This document shows, in pieces, positions 37,466 to 45,530 of a stretch of 64,000 bases of DNA. Source of the stretch: Haloplasmataceae bacterium (GTDB taxonomy: Bacteria > Bacillota_I > Bacilli_A > Haloplasmatales > Haloplasmataceae); NCBI GenBank assembly GCA_029240795.1, contig JARDZP010000002.1, positions 1 through 64,000 on the forward strand, written 5' to 3'. Numbering within the stretch: the first letter of the stretch is position 1; each line of letters begins with the position of its first letter. Made by a program: the position numbers and the translations under genes. A model generated the notes under the pieces. It worked only from the letters and a program-made list of their open reading frames with translations, searched no databases and had not been told where the DNA came from.

Positions 37466-38509
37466 TTATTTTTTGTATTCTTTAAGAAATTTAACTGCTT
37501 CCGCGAATGTTTTAACTGGTACTATTTCAATATCTGAATTTTTTATTCTTTTTGCTTCTAATGCTAACATGTATAAATTATTGCCACTACTATCTTCGAT
37601 ATTTGGTGCGATATAAATATCCATATCATTTTTAATCGCGCCAAAAACTTTCTGTTTAATTCCGGCTATCGGTAAAACAGCACCATTTATATCGATCACA
37701 CCAGTACCGGCGATTTGTAAACCATGAGTAAGATCTTCATCGATTAATGCGTTATAAATACTTAACGTTTGCATTAAGCCAGCTGAAGAGCCATACCCTT
37801 CGGTATCACCCCAGTCAAATTTAGGATTACCAACAAAATTTGTATAATAACTATATAAATTAAGTCCTAATTTACAATTTGATTCATAAATTGTTTTATT
37901 TGTGGTAATGTCCATTATTTTATTATTCCTTAAAATGGTAAAGTTTATATCTATATTACATCCAATATTTACAGTTTTTAGTTGAAATTCAGCTTTATTC
38001 TTGATTGTTTCTCCATTTACAGCAGTAATGAGATCTCCTATTCGAAAATCATCAAAAGCATCAAACATGGGTGCTCGGTAAGAAATAATGACTCCAGATT
38101 CATCATAGGTAAGATCTTTACCTGCTTCTCTATATGCGACGATGATTGAGGTATGAATGGAATATAATTTATCAATCTCACTTGATTTATTTATTTCATC
38201 AACAGATAATTGAGAAACACTTTTACTTAATTTTTCAATATCGGCTCCTCGATTAAATTTAGCTAAAACAAATTGAAATGTAGATGGCTTTGTAATTACT
38301 GAAACATAACTGGAATAAAATGCACCACTTTGAGGATTGCTGTCTTCAATAGTAATAATACGATTTGCTTCTTCTACACCACCTGGAAGTAAGACTTCAT
38401 AAGGTGTTGGATAGACAAAAAACATTAACAACAAAACATAAGATATCGCAAAAATAATTATTTGTTTTAAAGTTAATTTTTTTAATGATTGAATCATTTT
38501 ACTAAACAA
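37466..38509 (-). CDS. PDZ-Lon membrane protease (SepM/YlbL-like)
   Basis: 347 residues: one membrane helix near the N-terminus (about 16-33), a PDZ domain (about 128-205, MFDAFDDFRIGDLITAVNGE) and a C-terminal Lon-type S16 protease domain with the Ser/Lys dyad: GYGSSAGLMQTL (Ser) and PIAGIKQKVFGA (Lys). All catalytic residues intact. In streptococci SepM trims a competence peptide; in Bacillus YlbL acts in DNA-damage response. Substrate here unknown. TTG start at 38509 with AAGGTGAT upstream; ATG at 38497 is the alternative. Operon with lspA and rluD likely. Confidence 0.92.
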   Translation of the reverse strand: MFSKMIQSLKKLTLKQIIIFAISYVLLLMFFVYPTPYEVLLPGGVEEANRIITIEDSNPQSGAFYSSYVSVITKPSTFQFVLAKFNRGADIEKLSKSVSQLSVDEINKSSEIDKLYSIHTSIIVAYREAGKDLTYDESGVIISYRAPMFDAFDDFRIGDLITAVNGETIKNKAEFQLKTVNIGCNIDINFTILRNNKIMDITTNKTIYESNCKLGLNLYSYYTNFVGNPKFDWGDTEGYGSSAGLMQTLSIYNALIDEDLTHGLQIAGTGVIDINGAVLPIAGIKQKVFGAIKNDMDIYIAPNIEDSSGNNLYMLALEAKRIKNSDIEIVPVKTFAEAVKFLKEYKK

Positions 38510-38513
38510 TTTA

Positions 38514-38984
38514 TCACCTTCTCGTTACATTTACATCGATTTGATTAAATAAACGATATTTAACACCACTAGAATTAAACATTCTTTTTGACGCAATTAT
38601 AGAATCTGTTTCTTTATATTTGTCTTCCATATAAACTACTTCTTTAATTCCACTTTGAATAATTAATTTAGCACATTCATTACATGGGAATAATGTGACA
38701 TACATGATGCAATCTTTAAGTGATGAATTACTATTTAATATCGCATTTGGTTCTGCATGAACAACATAAGGATATTTAGTATCAAGCCATTCACCTTCAC
38801 GATTCCAAGGGTATTCGGAATCAGCACAACCAATTGGTAAGCCATTATAACCTAATCCTACAATCCGTTTGTCTTGATTAACAATACAAGCTCCAACTTG
38901 TGTGTTTTCATCTTTACTTCTATTTGCTGATAAAACTGCGATTCCCATGAAATATTCATCCCAGGAAAGATAATCTTTACGCAT
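38514..38984 (-). CDS. comEB: dCMP deaminase
   Basis: Zinc deaminase (ComEB family), converts dCMP to dUMP, 156 residues. Zinc and catalytic motifs [11 protein letters not shown] (about 83-93, His and Glu) and [12 protein letters not shown] (about 111-122, two Cys). It lies before the PDZ-Lon protease with 4 bp spacing. The ComE pilus-competence context of the family may be accidental, but a pilus locus is also present in this window. Confidence 0.95.
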   Translation of the reverse strand: MRKDYLSWDEYFMGIAVLSANRSKDENTQVGACIVNQDKRIVGLGYNGLPIGCADSEYPWNREGEWLDTKYPYVVHAEPNAILNSNSSLKDCIMYVTLFPCNECAKLIIQSGIKEVVYMEDKYKETDSIIASKRMFNSSGVKYRLFNQIDVNVTRR

Positions 38985-39139
38985 ATTTAACTCCTCATAT
39001 AATCTTAATAAATAACATTAATATTATAACATAAATTGGAAATTTTAGAAAATATTTTACAAATTAACATAATTTACTTATTTTTATATAAAAAAAGGCT
39101 TGAAATTAAACCTTTTAATAACAATATTTATATTATAAC

Positions 39140-39400
39140 TTAAATACATTGAATTTGAATAACCACATACATAAACATATGACTCCACCTTCACCAATTT
39201 CTAGACCTCTAATAATAAATTAATTTTCTTTTGATTACTGTCACGCACTAGGATTTAATAATTTCTGTAACTACATATGTTTCAAATATTGCTTCTGCCA
39301 TATTAGTAATTTCCTAGGTTTTAGAATGCATATTGAAATTCATCGATAATAAAGGGTGGTTTGTATCTTTGTAGAATATATAATATTTGAAATGCATCTC
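39140..39400 (-). pseudogene. Remnant of AAA_14/DUF4143 ATPase
   Basis: Minus-strand pieces in shifted frames match an archaeal-type AAA ATPase with DUF4143: LQRYKPPFIIDEFQYA (Walker B region), then directly MAEAIFETYVVTEIIKS and RDSNQKKINLLLE near the C-terminus. The middle of the normal protein (over 100 residues) is missing and several stops interrupt, so only a deletion remnant is left. Confidence 0.6.
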
Positions 39401-39502
39401 CCTTTTACATAAATCATATTTGATTTCAATACCTTCACTGTTATATTTATAATATATGCAATAGATTATTATAAATAATTAATCTTTTTAATATATAAAA
39501 AA

Positions 39503-39521
39503 AAGTTGACTAAGTCAACTT
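39503..39521 (-). terminator. Terminator of the rnf operon
   Basis: AAGTTGAC, TAA, GTCAACTT hairpin followed on the minus strand by eight T. It lies 14 bp after the rnfB stop, so the short rnfB is the true end of the operon and not the result of a frameshift. Confidence 0.88.
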
Positions 39522-39534
39522 TTTTATTTATTTA

Positions 39535-39882
39535 TTATGCTTTTACTTGTGCTTGTGGTTTAGCAATAGGTGCAGTATTAACTACTTGATCAGGATCTTC
39601 TCCTCTAAGGATAGCTAAAACTTTAGCACGTGTTAAATCATTAGCTGGTTTACATCCCTTAACATCAGCATCACCGGCGATTAAGCCATTTGCCATACCA
39701 GAACATCCAGCATAACCACACATACCACAGTTTACACCAGGTAAATTTTTAACTAATAAATCATAACGAGGGTCTTCTGTTACTTGGAATACATTACTTG
39801 CAAAGGCAAGAATTAATCCAATAACCGCTCCAATAGCACCTACAATACCAGCAACGATTAACCCGTTATTTAATATTTCCAT
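39535..39882 (-). CDS. rnfB: Minimal RnfB without ferredoxin domain
   Basis: 115 residues: one membrane helix (about 6-28) and the single [4Fe-4S] domain (LPGVNCGMCGYAGCSGMANG, then GCKPANDL; Cys-x2-Cys-x4-Cys-x16-Cys). Normal RnfB is more than twice as long because of a C-terminal domain with two or more ferredoxin-type [4Fe-4S] clusters; that is absent and the protein ends in a PKPQAQVKA tail. In the Rnf complex RnfB accepts electrons from ferredoxin. Start ATG 39882 after AAGGTGA; overlaps the small upstream gene by 17 bp. Confidence 0.88.
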   Translation of the reverse strand: MEILNNGLIVAGIVGAIGAVIGLILAFASNVFQVTEDPRYDLLVKNLPGVNCGMCGYAGCSGMANGLIAGDADVKGCKPANDLTRAKVLAILRGEDPDQVVNTAPIAKPQAQVKA

Positions 39883-40111
39883 TATTTTCACCTTCTCCAC
39901 TATTAGTTTTAATACTTTGTTTTATTTCATCTTTAATTTCTTGAACACGATTCGATTCAGAATAACCACATGAAACAGATACACAGTGTTCACATTTCAT
40001 TGATGGTAATTCACACCCAGCAGGTATAGGGGTTTTTTTATTAAGGTACATTCCAATTGCTAAAAACGCAAATAATCCAATCAATAATAAAATTACATAT
40101 AGTTGTTGCAT
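39866..40111 (-). CDS. NqrM-like small membrane protein in Rnf operon
   Basis: 81 residues: one membrane helix (about 4-22) and a cytoplasmic cysteine motif PIPAGCELPSMKCEHCVSVSC (Cys-x7-Cys-x2-Cys-x4-Cys; first residues of the stretch given only). This resembles the small membrane protein NqrM, known from Na+-NQR biogenesis, where it helps insert iron into the NqrD/NqrE pair. RnfA and RnfE are the homologues of that pair and are encoded directly upstream. I propose an NqrM-type iron-delivery role for the Rnf complex; this is inference. Overlaps rnfB by 17 bp. Confidence 0.6.
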   Translation of the reverse strand: MQQLYVILLLIGLFAFLAIGMYLNKKTPIPAGCELPSMKCEHCVSVSCGYSESNRVQEIKDEIKQSIKTNSGEGENNGNIK

Positions 40112-40112
40112 T

Positions 40113-40697
40113 TTAACCTAATAACCCAGCAAATCCCATAAATGCGATTGCCATGATTCCAGTCGTAATAAATGCAATTGGAGTACCTTTGAATGCTTCA
40201 GGAATATCAGAATTTTCAAGTCTTTCACGCATTGTGGAGAAAACATAAATAATAAGTGTATAGCCGATTGAAATACCTAAACTATAAACGATAACTTCTG
40301 GATATCCCCAATTTTTATTTTCTGGGGCAACAACTGTTAATGCTACACCTAACACTGCACAGTTAGTTGTTATAAGTGGTAAATAAATACCTAACATTTT
40401 ATATATAAGTGGTGCTGCTTTTTTAATAAACATTTCAACAAATTGAACTACTCCTGAAATAACTAAAATATAAACGATCGTACGCATATAAATTAAATCA
40501 TTTGGATATAAAATAAATTTATCAATAGTAAATGTTAAAAGAGATGAAGTTAAAATTACGAATATAACTGCTAACCCCATTCCGATGGCTGATTGACTCT
40601 TTTTAGAAACCCCAATATATGAACATATACCCAAAAATTGTGATAAAATAACATTTTGGATTAAAATAGACGAGATTCCCAATATAATTAAATTCAT
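40113..40697 (-). CDS. rnfA: Rnf complex membrane subunit RnfA
   Basis: 194 residues, six membrane helices. The signature segments QNVILSQFLGICSYIG (about 14-29) and LPLITTNCAVLGVAL (about 108-122) each carry the conserved Cys that together with RnfE hold an iron site in the middle of the membrane. Homologous to NqrE. Followed by the NqrM-like gene with no gap. Confidence 0.95.
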   Translation of the reverse strand: MNLIILGISSILIQNVILSQFLGICSYIGVSKKSQSAIGMGLAVIFVILTSSLLTFTIDKFILYPNDLIYMRTIVYILVISGVVQFVEMFIKKAAPLIYKMLGIYLPLITTNCAVLGVALTVVAPENKNWGYPEVIVYSLGISIGYTLIIYVFSTMRERLENSDIPEAFKGTPIAFITTGIMAIAFMGFAGLLG

Positions 40698-40711
40698 TTT
40701 TTTCCTCCTAA

Positions 40712-41329
40712 CTACTTATTTTCCACAGTTTTTTTATTACGTTTTGCTACAATCACATTAATTAAAGCTAATAAGAATCCTAACGTTATAAAAGCACCTG
40801 GTGCTAAAATAAAGATAGTAGCTGGTTCAAATAAATTAAATGGTATAATATTAAATCCAAGTAACTCACCTGAGCCAAGAATTTCTCTTATTGAAGCTAC
40901 TATTGCTATTGCTATAGTATATCCAAGACCCATACCTAATGCATCAATAGCAGAATCAACTACACCATTTTTACTTGCATATGCTTCTGCACGTCCTAAA
41001 ACAACACAGTTTACTACGATTAACGGAATAAAAATTCCTAATTCTTCATACAAGCTGAATGTAAATGCATTCATTACCATATCAACAATTGTAACTAAAG
41101 TTGCTATAACAACGATATACGCAGGAATACGAATATCATTTGGTATTAACTTACGAATTAAAGAGATTAAGATGTTTGATAAAATAAGAACTACAGTAAA
41201 AGCTGCCCCCATACCTAATGCATTTAACAATGAAGTTGTAACACCTAGTACCGGACACATCCCAAGTATTAAAACAAATACTGGGTTTTCCTGAAAAATA
41301 CCTTTTAATAGATTTTGTTTTTTTGTCAT
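40712..41329 (-). CDS. rnfE: Rnf complex membrane subunit RnfE
   Basis: 205 residues, six membrane helices, homologue of NqrD. Signature NPVFVLILGMCPVLGVT (about 15-31) and IPLIVVNCVVLGRAEAYA (about 100-117) with the two Cys that complete the membrane iron centre shared with RnfA. Follows rnfG by 14 bp. Confidence 0.95.
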   Translation of the reverse strand: MTKKQNLLKGIFQENPVFVLILGMCPVLGVTTSLLNALGMGAAFTVVLILSNILISLIRKLIPNDIRIPAYIVVIATLVTIVDMVMNAFTFSLYEELGIFIPLIVVNCVVLGRAEAYASKNGVVDSAIDALGMGLGYTIAIAIVASIREILGSGELLGFNIIPFNLFEPATIFILAPGAFITLGFLLALINVIVAKRNKKTVENK

Positions 41330-41343
41330 TTTCGTACTCCTCT

Positions 41344-41922
41344 CTACTTATTTTTTAAATTAGCATTAAAATAATCTAAAGCTGATTGAACACTATTCTT
41401 TACAGCAGTAGAACTAAATGTTGCTCCTGAAACTGAATCTATATCCTTATCAATTAATAACTTGGCAATATGACTTGTGTCTGTTATATTTAGAAAATAA
41501 TTTATAAAATCAGGTTCTTCAACTCTTGAACCAACTCCTGGTGTTTCTCCTAACGCTAAATAGGATAATCCAACTACTTTACCTTCAGTATTAATACCTA
41601 CTAATACAGTTAATTTCCCATTATAACTACCTGGAGCTAATACTTTTACAGCATATCCTAATAAATTACCAGCTGTATCTTTAATAATATAGTATTCTTT
41701 TAATTCTTCATAATCTTCATCAACAATACTTACTGTATTATTTGCATCATTTAAACTAAGTGGATCTATATTAGGGAAAATTTCTTTAATTCCTTTAGAT
41801 AGCTTTTCAGCATTAGCGGCCTTAATTGGTTCAGCAGTAAATTCATTTACAACTCCTAAGATAAGTCCACTAAATGCTGAAATAATAAATAGTATTAATA
41901 CTAATTGTATATATTTTTTCAT
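41344..41922 (-). CDS. rnfG: Rnf complex flavoprotein subunit RnfG
   Basis: 192 residues: N-terminal membrane helix (about 5-25) and an FMN-binding domain outside the membrane. The flavinylation motif DSVSGATFSST (about 165-175) has the Thr to which ApbE attaches FMN. LGETPGVGSRVEE-type segment conserved. Overlaps rnfD by one base. No apbE gene in the window. Confidence 0.95.
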   Translation of the reverse strand: MKKYIQLVLILFIISAFSGLILGVVNEFTAEPIKAANAEKLSKGIKEIFPNIDPLSLNDANNTVSIVDEDYEELKEYYIIKDTAGNLLGYAVKVLAPGSYNGKLTVLVGINTEGKVVGLSYLALGETPGVGSRVEEPDFINYFLNITDTSHIAKLLIDKDIDSVSGATFSSTAVKNSVQSALDYFNANLKNK

Positions 41923-43100
41923 TAGAATGAACCTCCTAATCTAAAACCTGCATAAATTGTTATTATTACGATTAATGCCACTGTAACGATCCAAAATACT
42001 ATTTCTTTTACAGAAGTTCCTTTACGTTGTCCCATAAACGCATTATCGATTAATGGAGAGAACATATTCATTAATAATATTGCATACATAACGCCTTCAG
42101 GTGCATTTCCTAACATACGGATAGCAAATGTAATGATAGCAGCGTATACAGCAAATACTGCACGACCGCGATTTGTAATGGGTGAAGTAACTGGTTCAGT
42201 TGCCATAAATACGGCACCAAATAATAATCCACCAGATAACACTTGGAATAATGGAAAATAAATTGCGAGTGTTCCTAATCCATCACCTGTACTTAATCCA
42301 GTCATTAGAGCAACAGCCCAAGACATAACAAATACTAAACCTACATAAATAACTGGAACAAACCAGTTGATTGTTTTCTTAATTGATAAATAGATGAATG
42401 CTCCTATAATCCAGAATGATAAACTTTCACCTAATGCACTAGGATATAATCCTAAAAATAACTTCCAAAAAGATCCATAAATTGCTTTAAATGAAGAATA
42501 TGATAATAAACCTTCATTAAGAGATCCTAAAGGTGAAGCTGAAGCAATAGCATCTGTTGAACTTCCAAAGATATTTGGAAATACTTCAGTATAATTAACT
42601 GCTCCACCTATCAATGAAGCGAAAGCAATTGTAATAAATGCACGACCGACTAAAGCCGGGTTGAAAATATTTTGCCCAACACCACCAAAAATTGTTTTAC
42701 CAACTATTGTTGCTACGAAACCACCGATAAGTACTACGTAAAGTGGTGTTCCGATTGGTAAAGCTAAGGCATATAACATACCTGTAATTGAAGGGTATGT
42801 GGTAGCCATTATTCTAAACCAACCTGCGAAATCATTATATTTTTTACCTACAAAATACCACCAAATTGACTCAGCGGCAATACACGAGAAAACTCCCGTA
42901 AATAACACTAAAGCTGCTCTTAATGCAACGATTAAACCATCAGCAAAAGAAGCTCCTAATATTGTTGTTGCGAAAATGAATTGAATTAATACTGCAACTA
43001 CAGCCATAGGGTATGTTGTAATTGGTAAGTCAAACATATACTTATGAGCTGAATTGCCACTATGTATATGTGGATGTGAATCTACTTGTATTTTTGCCAT
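41922..43100 (-). CDS. rnfD: Rnf complex membrane flavoprotein RnfD
   Basis: 392 residues, about ten membrane helices, homologue of NqrB. The conserved GQNIFNPALVGRAF (about 145-158) and GPVTSPITNRGR-like EPVTSPITNRGRAVF (about 310) are present. At the covalent-FMN site, normally D-x-x-S-S/G-A-T-P-L, this protein reads DAIASASPLG (about 187-196), so the acceptor Thr is Ser. Fourth gene after rnfC in the leftward operon. Confidence 0.94.
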   Translation of the reverse strand: MAKIQVDSHPHIHSGNSAHKYMFDLPITTYPMAVVAVLIQFIFATTILGASFADGLIVALRAALVLFTGVFSCIAAESIWWYFVGKKYNDFAGWFRIMATTYPSITGMLYALALPIGTPLYVVLIGGFVATIVGKTIFGGVGQNIFNPALVGRAFITIAFASLIGGAVNYTEVFPNIFGSSTDAIASASPLGSLNEGLLSYSSFKAIYGSFWKLFLGLYPSALGESLSFWIIGAFIYLSIKKTINWFVPVIYVGLVFVMSWAVALMTGLSTGDGLGTLAIYFPLFQVLSGGLLFGAVFMATEPVTSPITNRGRAVFAVYAAIITFAIRMLGNAPEGVMYAILLMNMFSPLIDNAFMGQRKGTSVKEIVFWIVTVALIVIITIYAGFRLGGSF

Positions 43101-43123
43101 AACTATTCTCCTTCCCTAATCAC

Positions 43124-44533
43124 TTACTTTTTAATTTTGTTTTTATTTCTAACTAAGAAATATGCTTTACCCTTTTTAATAGCATCATTAACACTGATGT
43201 GTGAAGGACAAACATATGCACATGTACCACAATTGATACATTCTGTAACATCTAATTTAACTAACAATTCTTCATTTTTATTTAATGAAGCGAATCTTAA
43301 TAATGTAGGTTGTAATCCTGCAGGACAATGTCTAACGCAATTACCACAACGTACACAAGCTTGCTCATCTTTTTCAAAATGGAAATGATCATGTTCAGTA
43401 AAATGTAAAACGTTTAATAATACTTCTCCTACTGGTTGACCATGAGGAATTTGATATGTATGGAATCCAGGTAATACAACAATTCCATTTAATGCGCGTG
43501 TAATCACAAATTCTTCTTGTTTTTGTGCAACACCTGTCATTGGTCCACCAGCGATTATGCGTAAGTCACCTAAGTCTGTAGCTAAACCACCTGATAATTT
43601 AATTAAATCAGTTGATAATGTACCAATTCTCACTAAGTAATTTTTAGGATGTAGAATACCTTCACCTGTTACAGTTAGAATACGATCGATCACTGGTCTT
43701 CCATCACGAACTGCTTTTGAAACTGCTACTGCGGTACTAACGTTATTTACAATAACACCACATTCATTAGGATATTGTTTATATGAACGTTTTAATGTTC
43801 TATATACAACTTGTCTTTCCCATCCAGCAGGATATTCGTCAGGTAATTCTATAACTTTAATGTTTTCATGTTTGCTTGTTGCTTCTACTAATTTTGTAAA
43901 TACTTCTTTTTTACCCTTTTTAATAACGATAATACCATTATTAGCACTAGCAGCTTTCATCATGATCACAAGCCCATCAACTACACGGTCTGTTTCTTCT
44001 AACATAACACGGTAATCAGATGTAACATAGGGTTCACATTCAGCACCATTTAAAATAACAGTATCGATATCTGCTTTATCTTTATATTTCAAATATGTTG
44101 GAAAACCAGCCCCACCAAGTCCTACAACTCCTGATTCAGACATGATATCCCATAATTTGGTATTATCTAATGTGTCTAAATTCTCAACTGGTTTACATTC
44201 ATCTGATAAAGTATCTAAGAAGTCGTTTTTAATTTTAATACATACAAAAGGCAAACCTGTTCTATGTGTTTTCTTATCTGTAATACTAACTACTTCTCCA
44301 CTAACTGTAGCATGTTTAACAATTGGTAATCCTTTTGCTTCAACACGTCTAGCAATTTTTTGACCTAATTTAACTTTATCTCCGGGTTTTACATATATTT
44401 CGAAGTCAGAACCTTTGATAGAAAGAGGTATAAAAACAAAATCAGGTGTTACAAATTTTTCTGAATGTAACACTGATGTATCATTTTTATGACCAGGTAT
44501 ATGTAAACCTTTATTAGCCTTAAATAGCTTCAT
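43124..44533 (-). CDS. rnfC: Rnf complex NADH-binding iron-sulfur subunit RnfC
   Basis: 469 residues: N-terminal barrel-sandwich (VKPGDKVKLGQKIAR, about 50), a Rossmann-type NADH/FMN fold (GVVGLGGAGFPTYLKY, about 134; LNGAECEPYVT, about 161), SLBB, and two ferredoxin-type clusters near the C-terminus: CVRCGNCVRHCPAGLQP (about 388) and CINCGTCAYVCPSH (about 428). All eight Cys are present. First gene of the operon, with its own promoter. The complex moves Na+ or H+ while passing electrons between ferredoxin and NAD+. Confidence 0.96.
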   Translation of the reverse strand: MKLFKANKGLHIPGHKNDTSVLHSEKFVTPDFVFIPLSIKGSDFEIYVKPGDKVKLGQKIARRVEAKGLPIVKHATVSGEVVSITDKKTHRTGLPFVCIKIKNDFLDTLSDECKPVENLDTLDNTKLWDIMSESGVVGLGGAGFPTYLKYKDKADIDTVILNGAECEPYVTSDYRVMLEETDRVVDGLVIMMKAASANNGIIVIKKGKKEVFTKLVEATSKHENIKVIELPDEYPAGWERQVVYRTLKRSYKQYPNECGVIVNNVSTAVAVSKAVRDGRPVIDRILTVTGEGILHPKNYLVRIGTLSTDLIKLSGGLATDLGDLRIIAGGPMTGVAQKQEEFVITRALNGIVVLPGFHTYQIPHGQPVGEVLLNVLHFTEHDHFHFEKDEQACVRCGNCVRHCPAGLQPTLLRFASLNKNEELLVKLDVTECINCGTCAYVCPSHISVNDAIKKGKAYFLVRNKNKIKK

Positions 44534-44570
44534 CCTAACACTCCTTTATATAAAATACTATCCTCTTGAG

Positions 44571-44599
44571 ATTATACCCCTTATAATAATTAAAGTAAA
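44571..44599 (-). promoter_or_regulatory. Promoter of the rnf operon
   Basis: TTTACT (44594-44599) and TATAAT (44571-44576) with a 17-base spacer on the minus strand; leader of about 30 nt with AGGAG before the rnfC ATG. Confidence 0.7.
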
Positions 44600-44719
44600 T
44601 AAAAGTTAATTTTTTCACAAATAAAATAATGCATAATTCTTGATTTTTCTATAAAAATATAAAGTTATAAAAAAAAAGAAAAAATTGATCATAATACTAT
44701 GATAAATTCTTTCTATAAG

Positions 44720-45328
44720 TTAAAATAATGACTTAATAGCTAAAATTAACAAAATAATCCCGCCAAACAAGTTAGCATATTTTCCAATCTTATTTTTAAT
44801 CTTAAAGCCAATTGAAGCACCAATATAAGCAAGAACAAGTGTAATAAGACCAATTGAAAGAGAGGATGTTAATGTTTGTGAATTATCATTAGTCAATCGA
44901 TAAGAAACACCTGCCGCAAAAGCATCAATACTAGTCGCAATTCCAAAGATCAGTAATAGTTTAGAAGTTAAATAACGATATTGTCCTGTTCGATCACATT
45001 TTCTTTTATTACAGTCTAGACCTAAACATACGTTATGGTGACAATTATTAGCATCTTCACTATACACTTCTTTAATCATTTTAATACCTAAAATCGCTAA
45101 TAAAGCAGCGGCAATATAAGAATTAAAAGCTGTGTATTTGTGTCCAAACAGTGAAATTGATAAATAACCTAAAGTAAATAATCCTGCTTGAAAAATTCCA
45201 AACGTGAAAGCAATTTTCAGTCGATTACTTATATTTCTTGCTAAACCTGACATTCCAAGTGATATTGCTACCGCAAAAGCATCCATAGCTAAGGCAATTG
45301 ACAACATTACAATAGTGATTATTTCCAT
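44720..45328 (-). CDS. mntP: Manganese efflux pump MntP
   Basis: MntP (DUF204), six-helix Mn2+ exporter, 202 residues. The two halves each carry the family aspartate motif: ALAMDAFAVAISLG (about 12-25) and ATSIDAFAAGVSYR (about 131-144). A Cys/His-rich loop between the halves (NNCHHNVCLGLDCNKRKCDRTG, about 95-116, with two His and four Cys nearby) is unusual. Expression is under the manganese riboswitch just upstream, which fits the function. Confidence 0.95.
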   Translation of the reverse strand: MEIITIVMLSIALAMDAFAVAISLGMSGLARNISNRLKIAFTFGIFQAGLFTLGYLSISLFGHKYTAFNSYIAAALLAILGIKMIKEVYSEDANNCHHNVCLGLDCNKRKCDRTGQYRYLTSKLLLIFGIATSIDAFAAGVSYRLTNDNSQTLTSSLSIGLITLVLAYIGASIGFKIKNKIGKYANLFGGIILLILAIKSLF

Positions 45329-45340
45329 TTTATTATCCCT

Positions 45341-45398
45341 TTCTTAAATAGAAAAGACTTTTAATATAAAAGCAAAAAAGCTTAAATATTAAAAGTCT
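45341..45398 (-). terminator. Riboswitch-controlled terminator before mntP
   Basis: AGACTTTTAATAT (45386-45398) and its complement ATATTAAAAGTCT (45355-45367) form a 13-bp stem followed by TTTTCTATTT. The first arm contains the 3' strand of the riboswitch P1 (AGACTTTTAA), so forming the aptamer would prevent the terminator: a metal-ON switch. Confidence 0.82.
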
Positions 45399-45493
45399 CA
45401 CCTGATAATAATATAATATCATGATAAAGCCAGGTTTAAAACCAGCATGTTGACTTTATCTTCCGTTAGGATGGCTACTCCCTTTTTAATACA
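45386..45493 (-). promoter_or_regulatory. yybP-ykoY manganese riboswitch
   Basis: Read on the minus strand: TTAAAAAGGGAGTAGC at the 5' end and GGTGAGACTTTTAA at the 3' end form P1 around the conserved GGGAGTAG and GAGAC loops; between them GATAAAGTCAACATGC and GGTTTTAAACC/GGCTTTATC form the second hairpin. These match the yybP-ykoY class, which senses Mn2+. It sits directly before mntP, a classic target of this class. Confidence 0.9.
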
Positions 45494-45501
45494 ACGTTTA
45501 A

Positions 45502-45530
45502 AGTATAAAATATTTGTCGTTATTTGTCAA
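45502..45530 (-). promoter_or_regulatory. Promoter of the mntP riboswitch transcript
   Basis: TTGACA (45525-45530) and TATACT (45502-45507) with a 17-base spacer on the minus strand. The -35 lies inside the last codons of the yczE-like gene. Confidence 0.88.

Larger units (their letters stand above)
38985..39534. other. Gene-free gap holding a decayed ATPase gene
   Basis: Between comEB and rnfB. It contains the remnant at 39140-39400 and the rnf terminator (39503-39521); the rest is AT-rich with no feature I can support. Confidence 0.6.

Noticed and set aside
39534-39535. RnfB frameshift hypothesis
   Set aside because: The stop is followed after 14 bp by a strong terminator and then by remnants of an unrelated ATPase, with no ferredoxin-like frame; a true truncation is more likely.
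43086-43388. Plus-strand frame opposite rnfC
   Set aside because: Its Cys-rich look comes from the antisense of the RnfC iron-sulfur region; no start signal.
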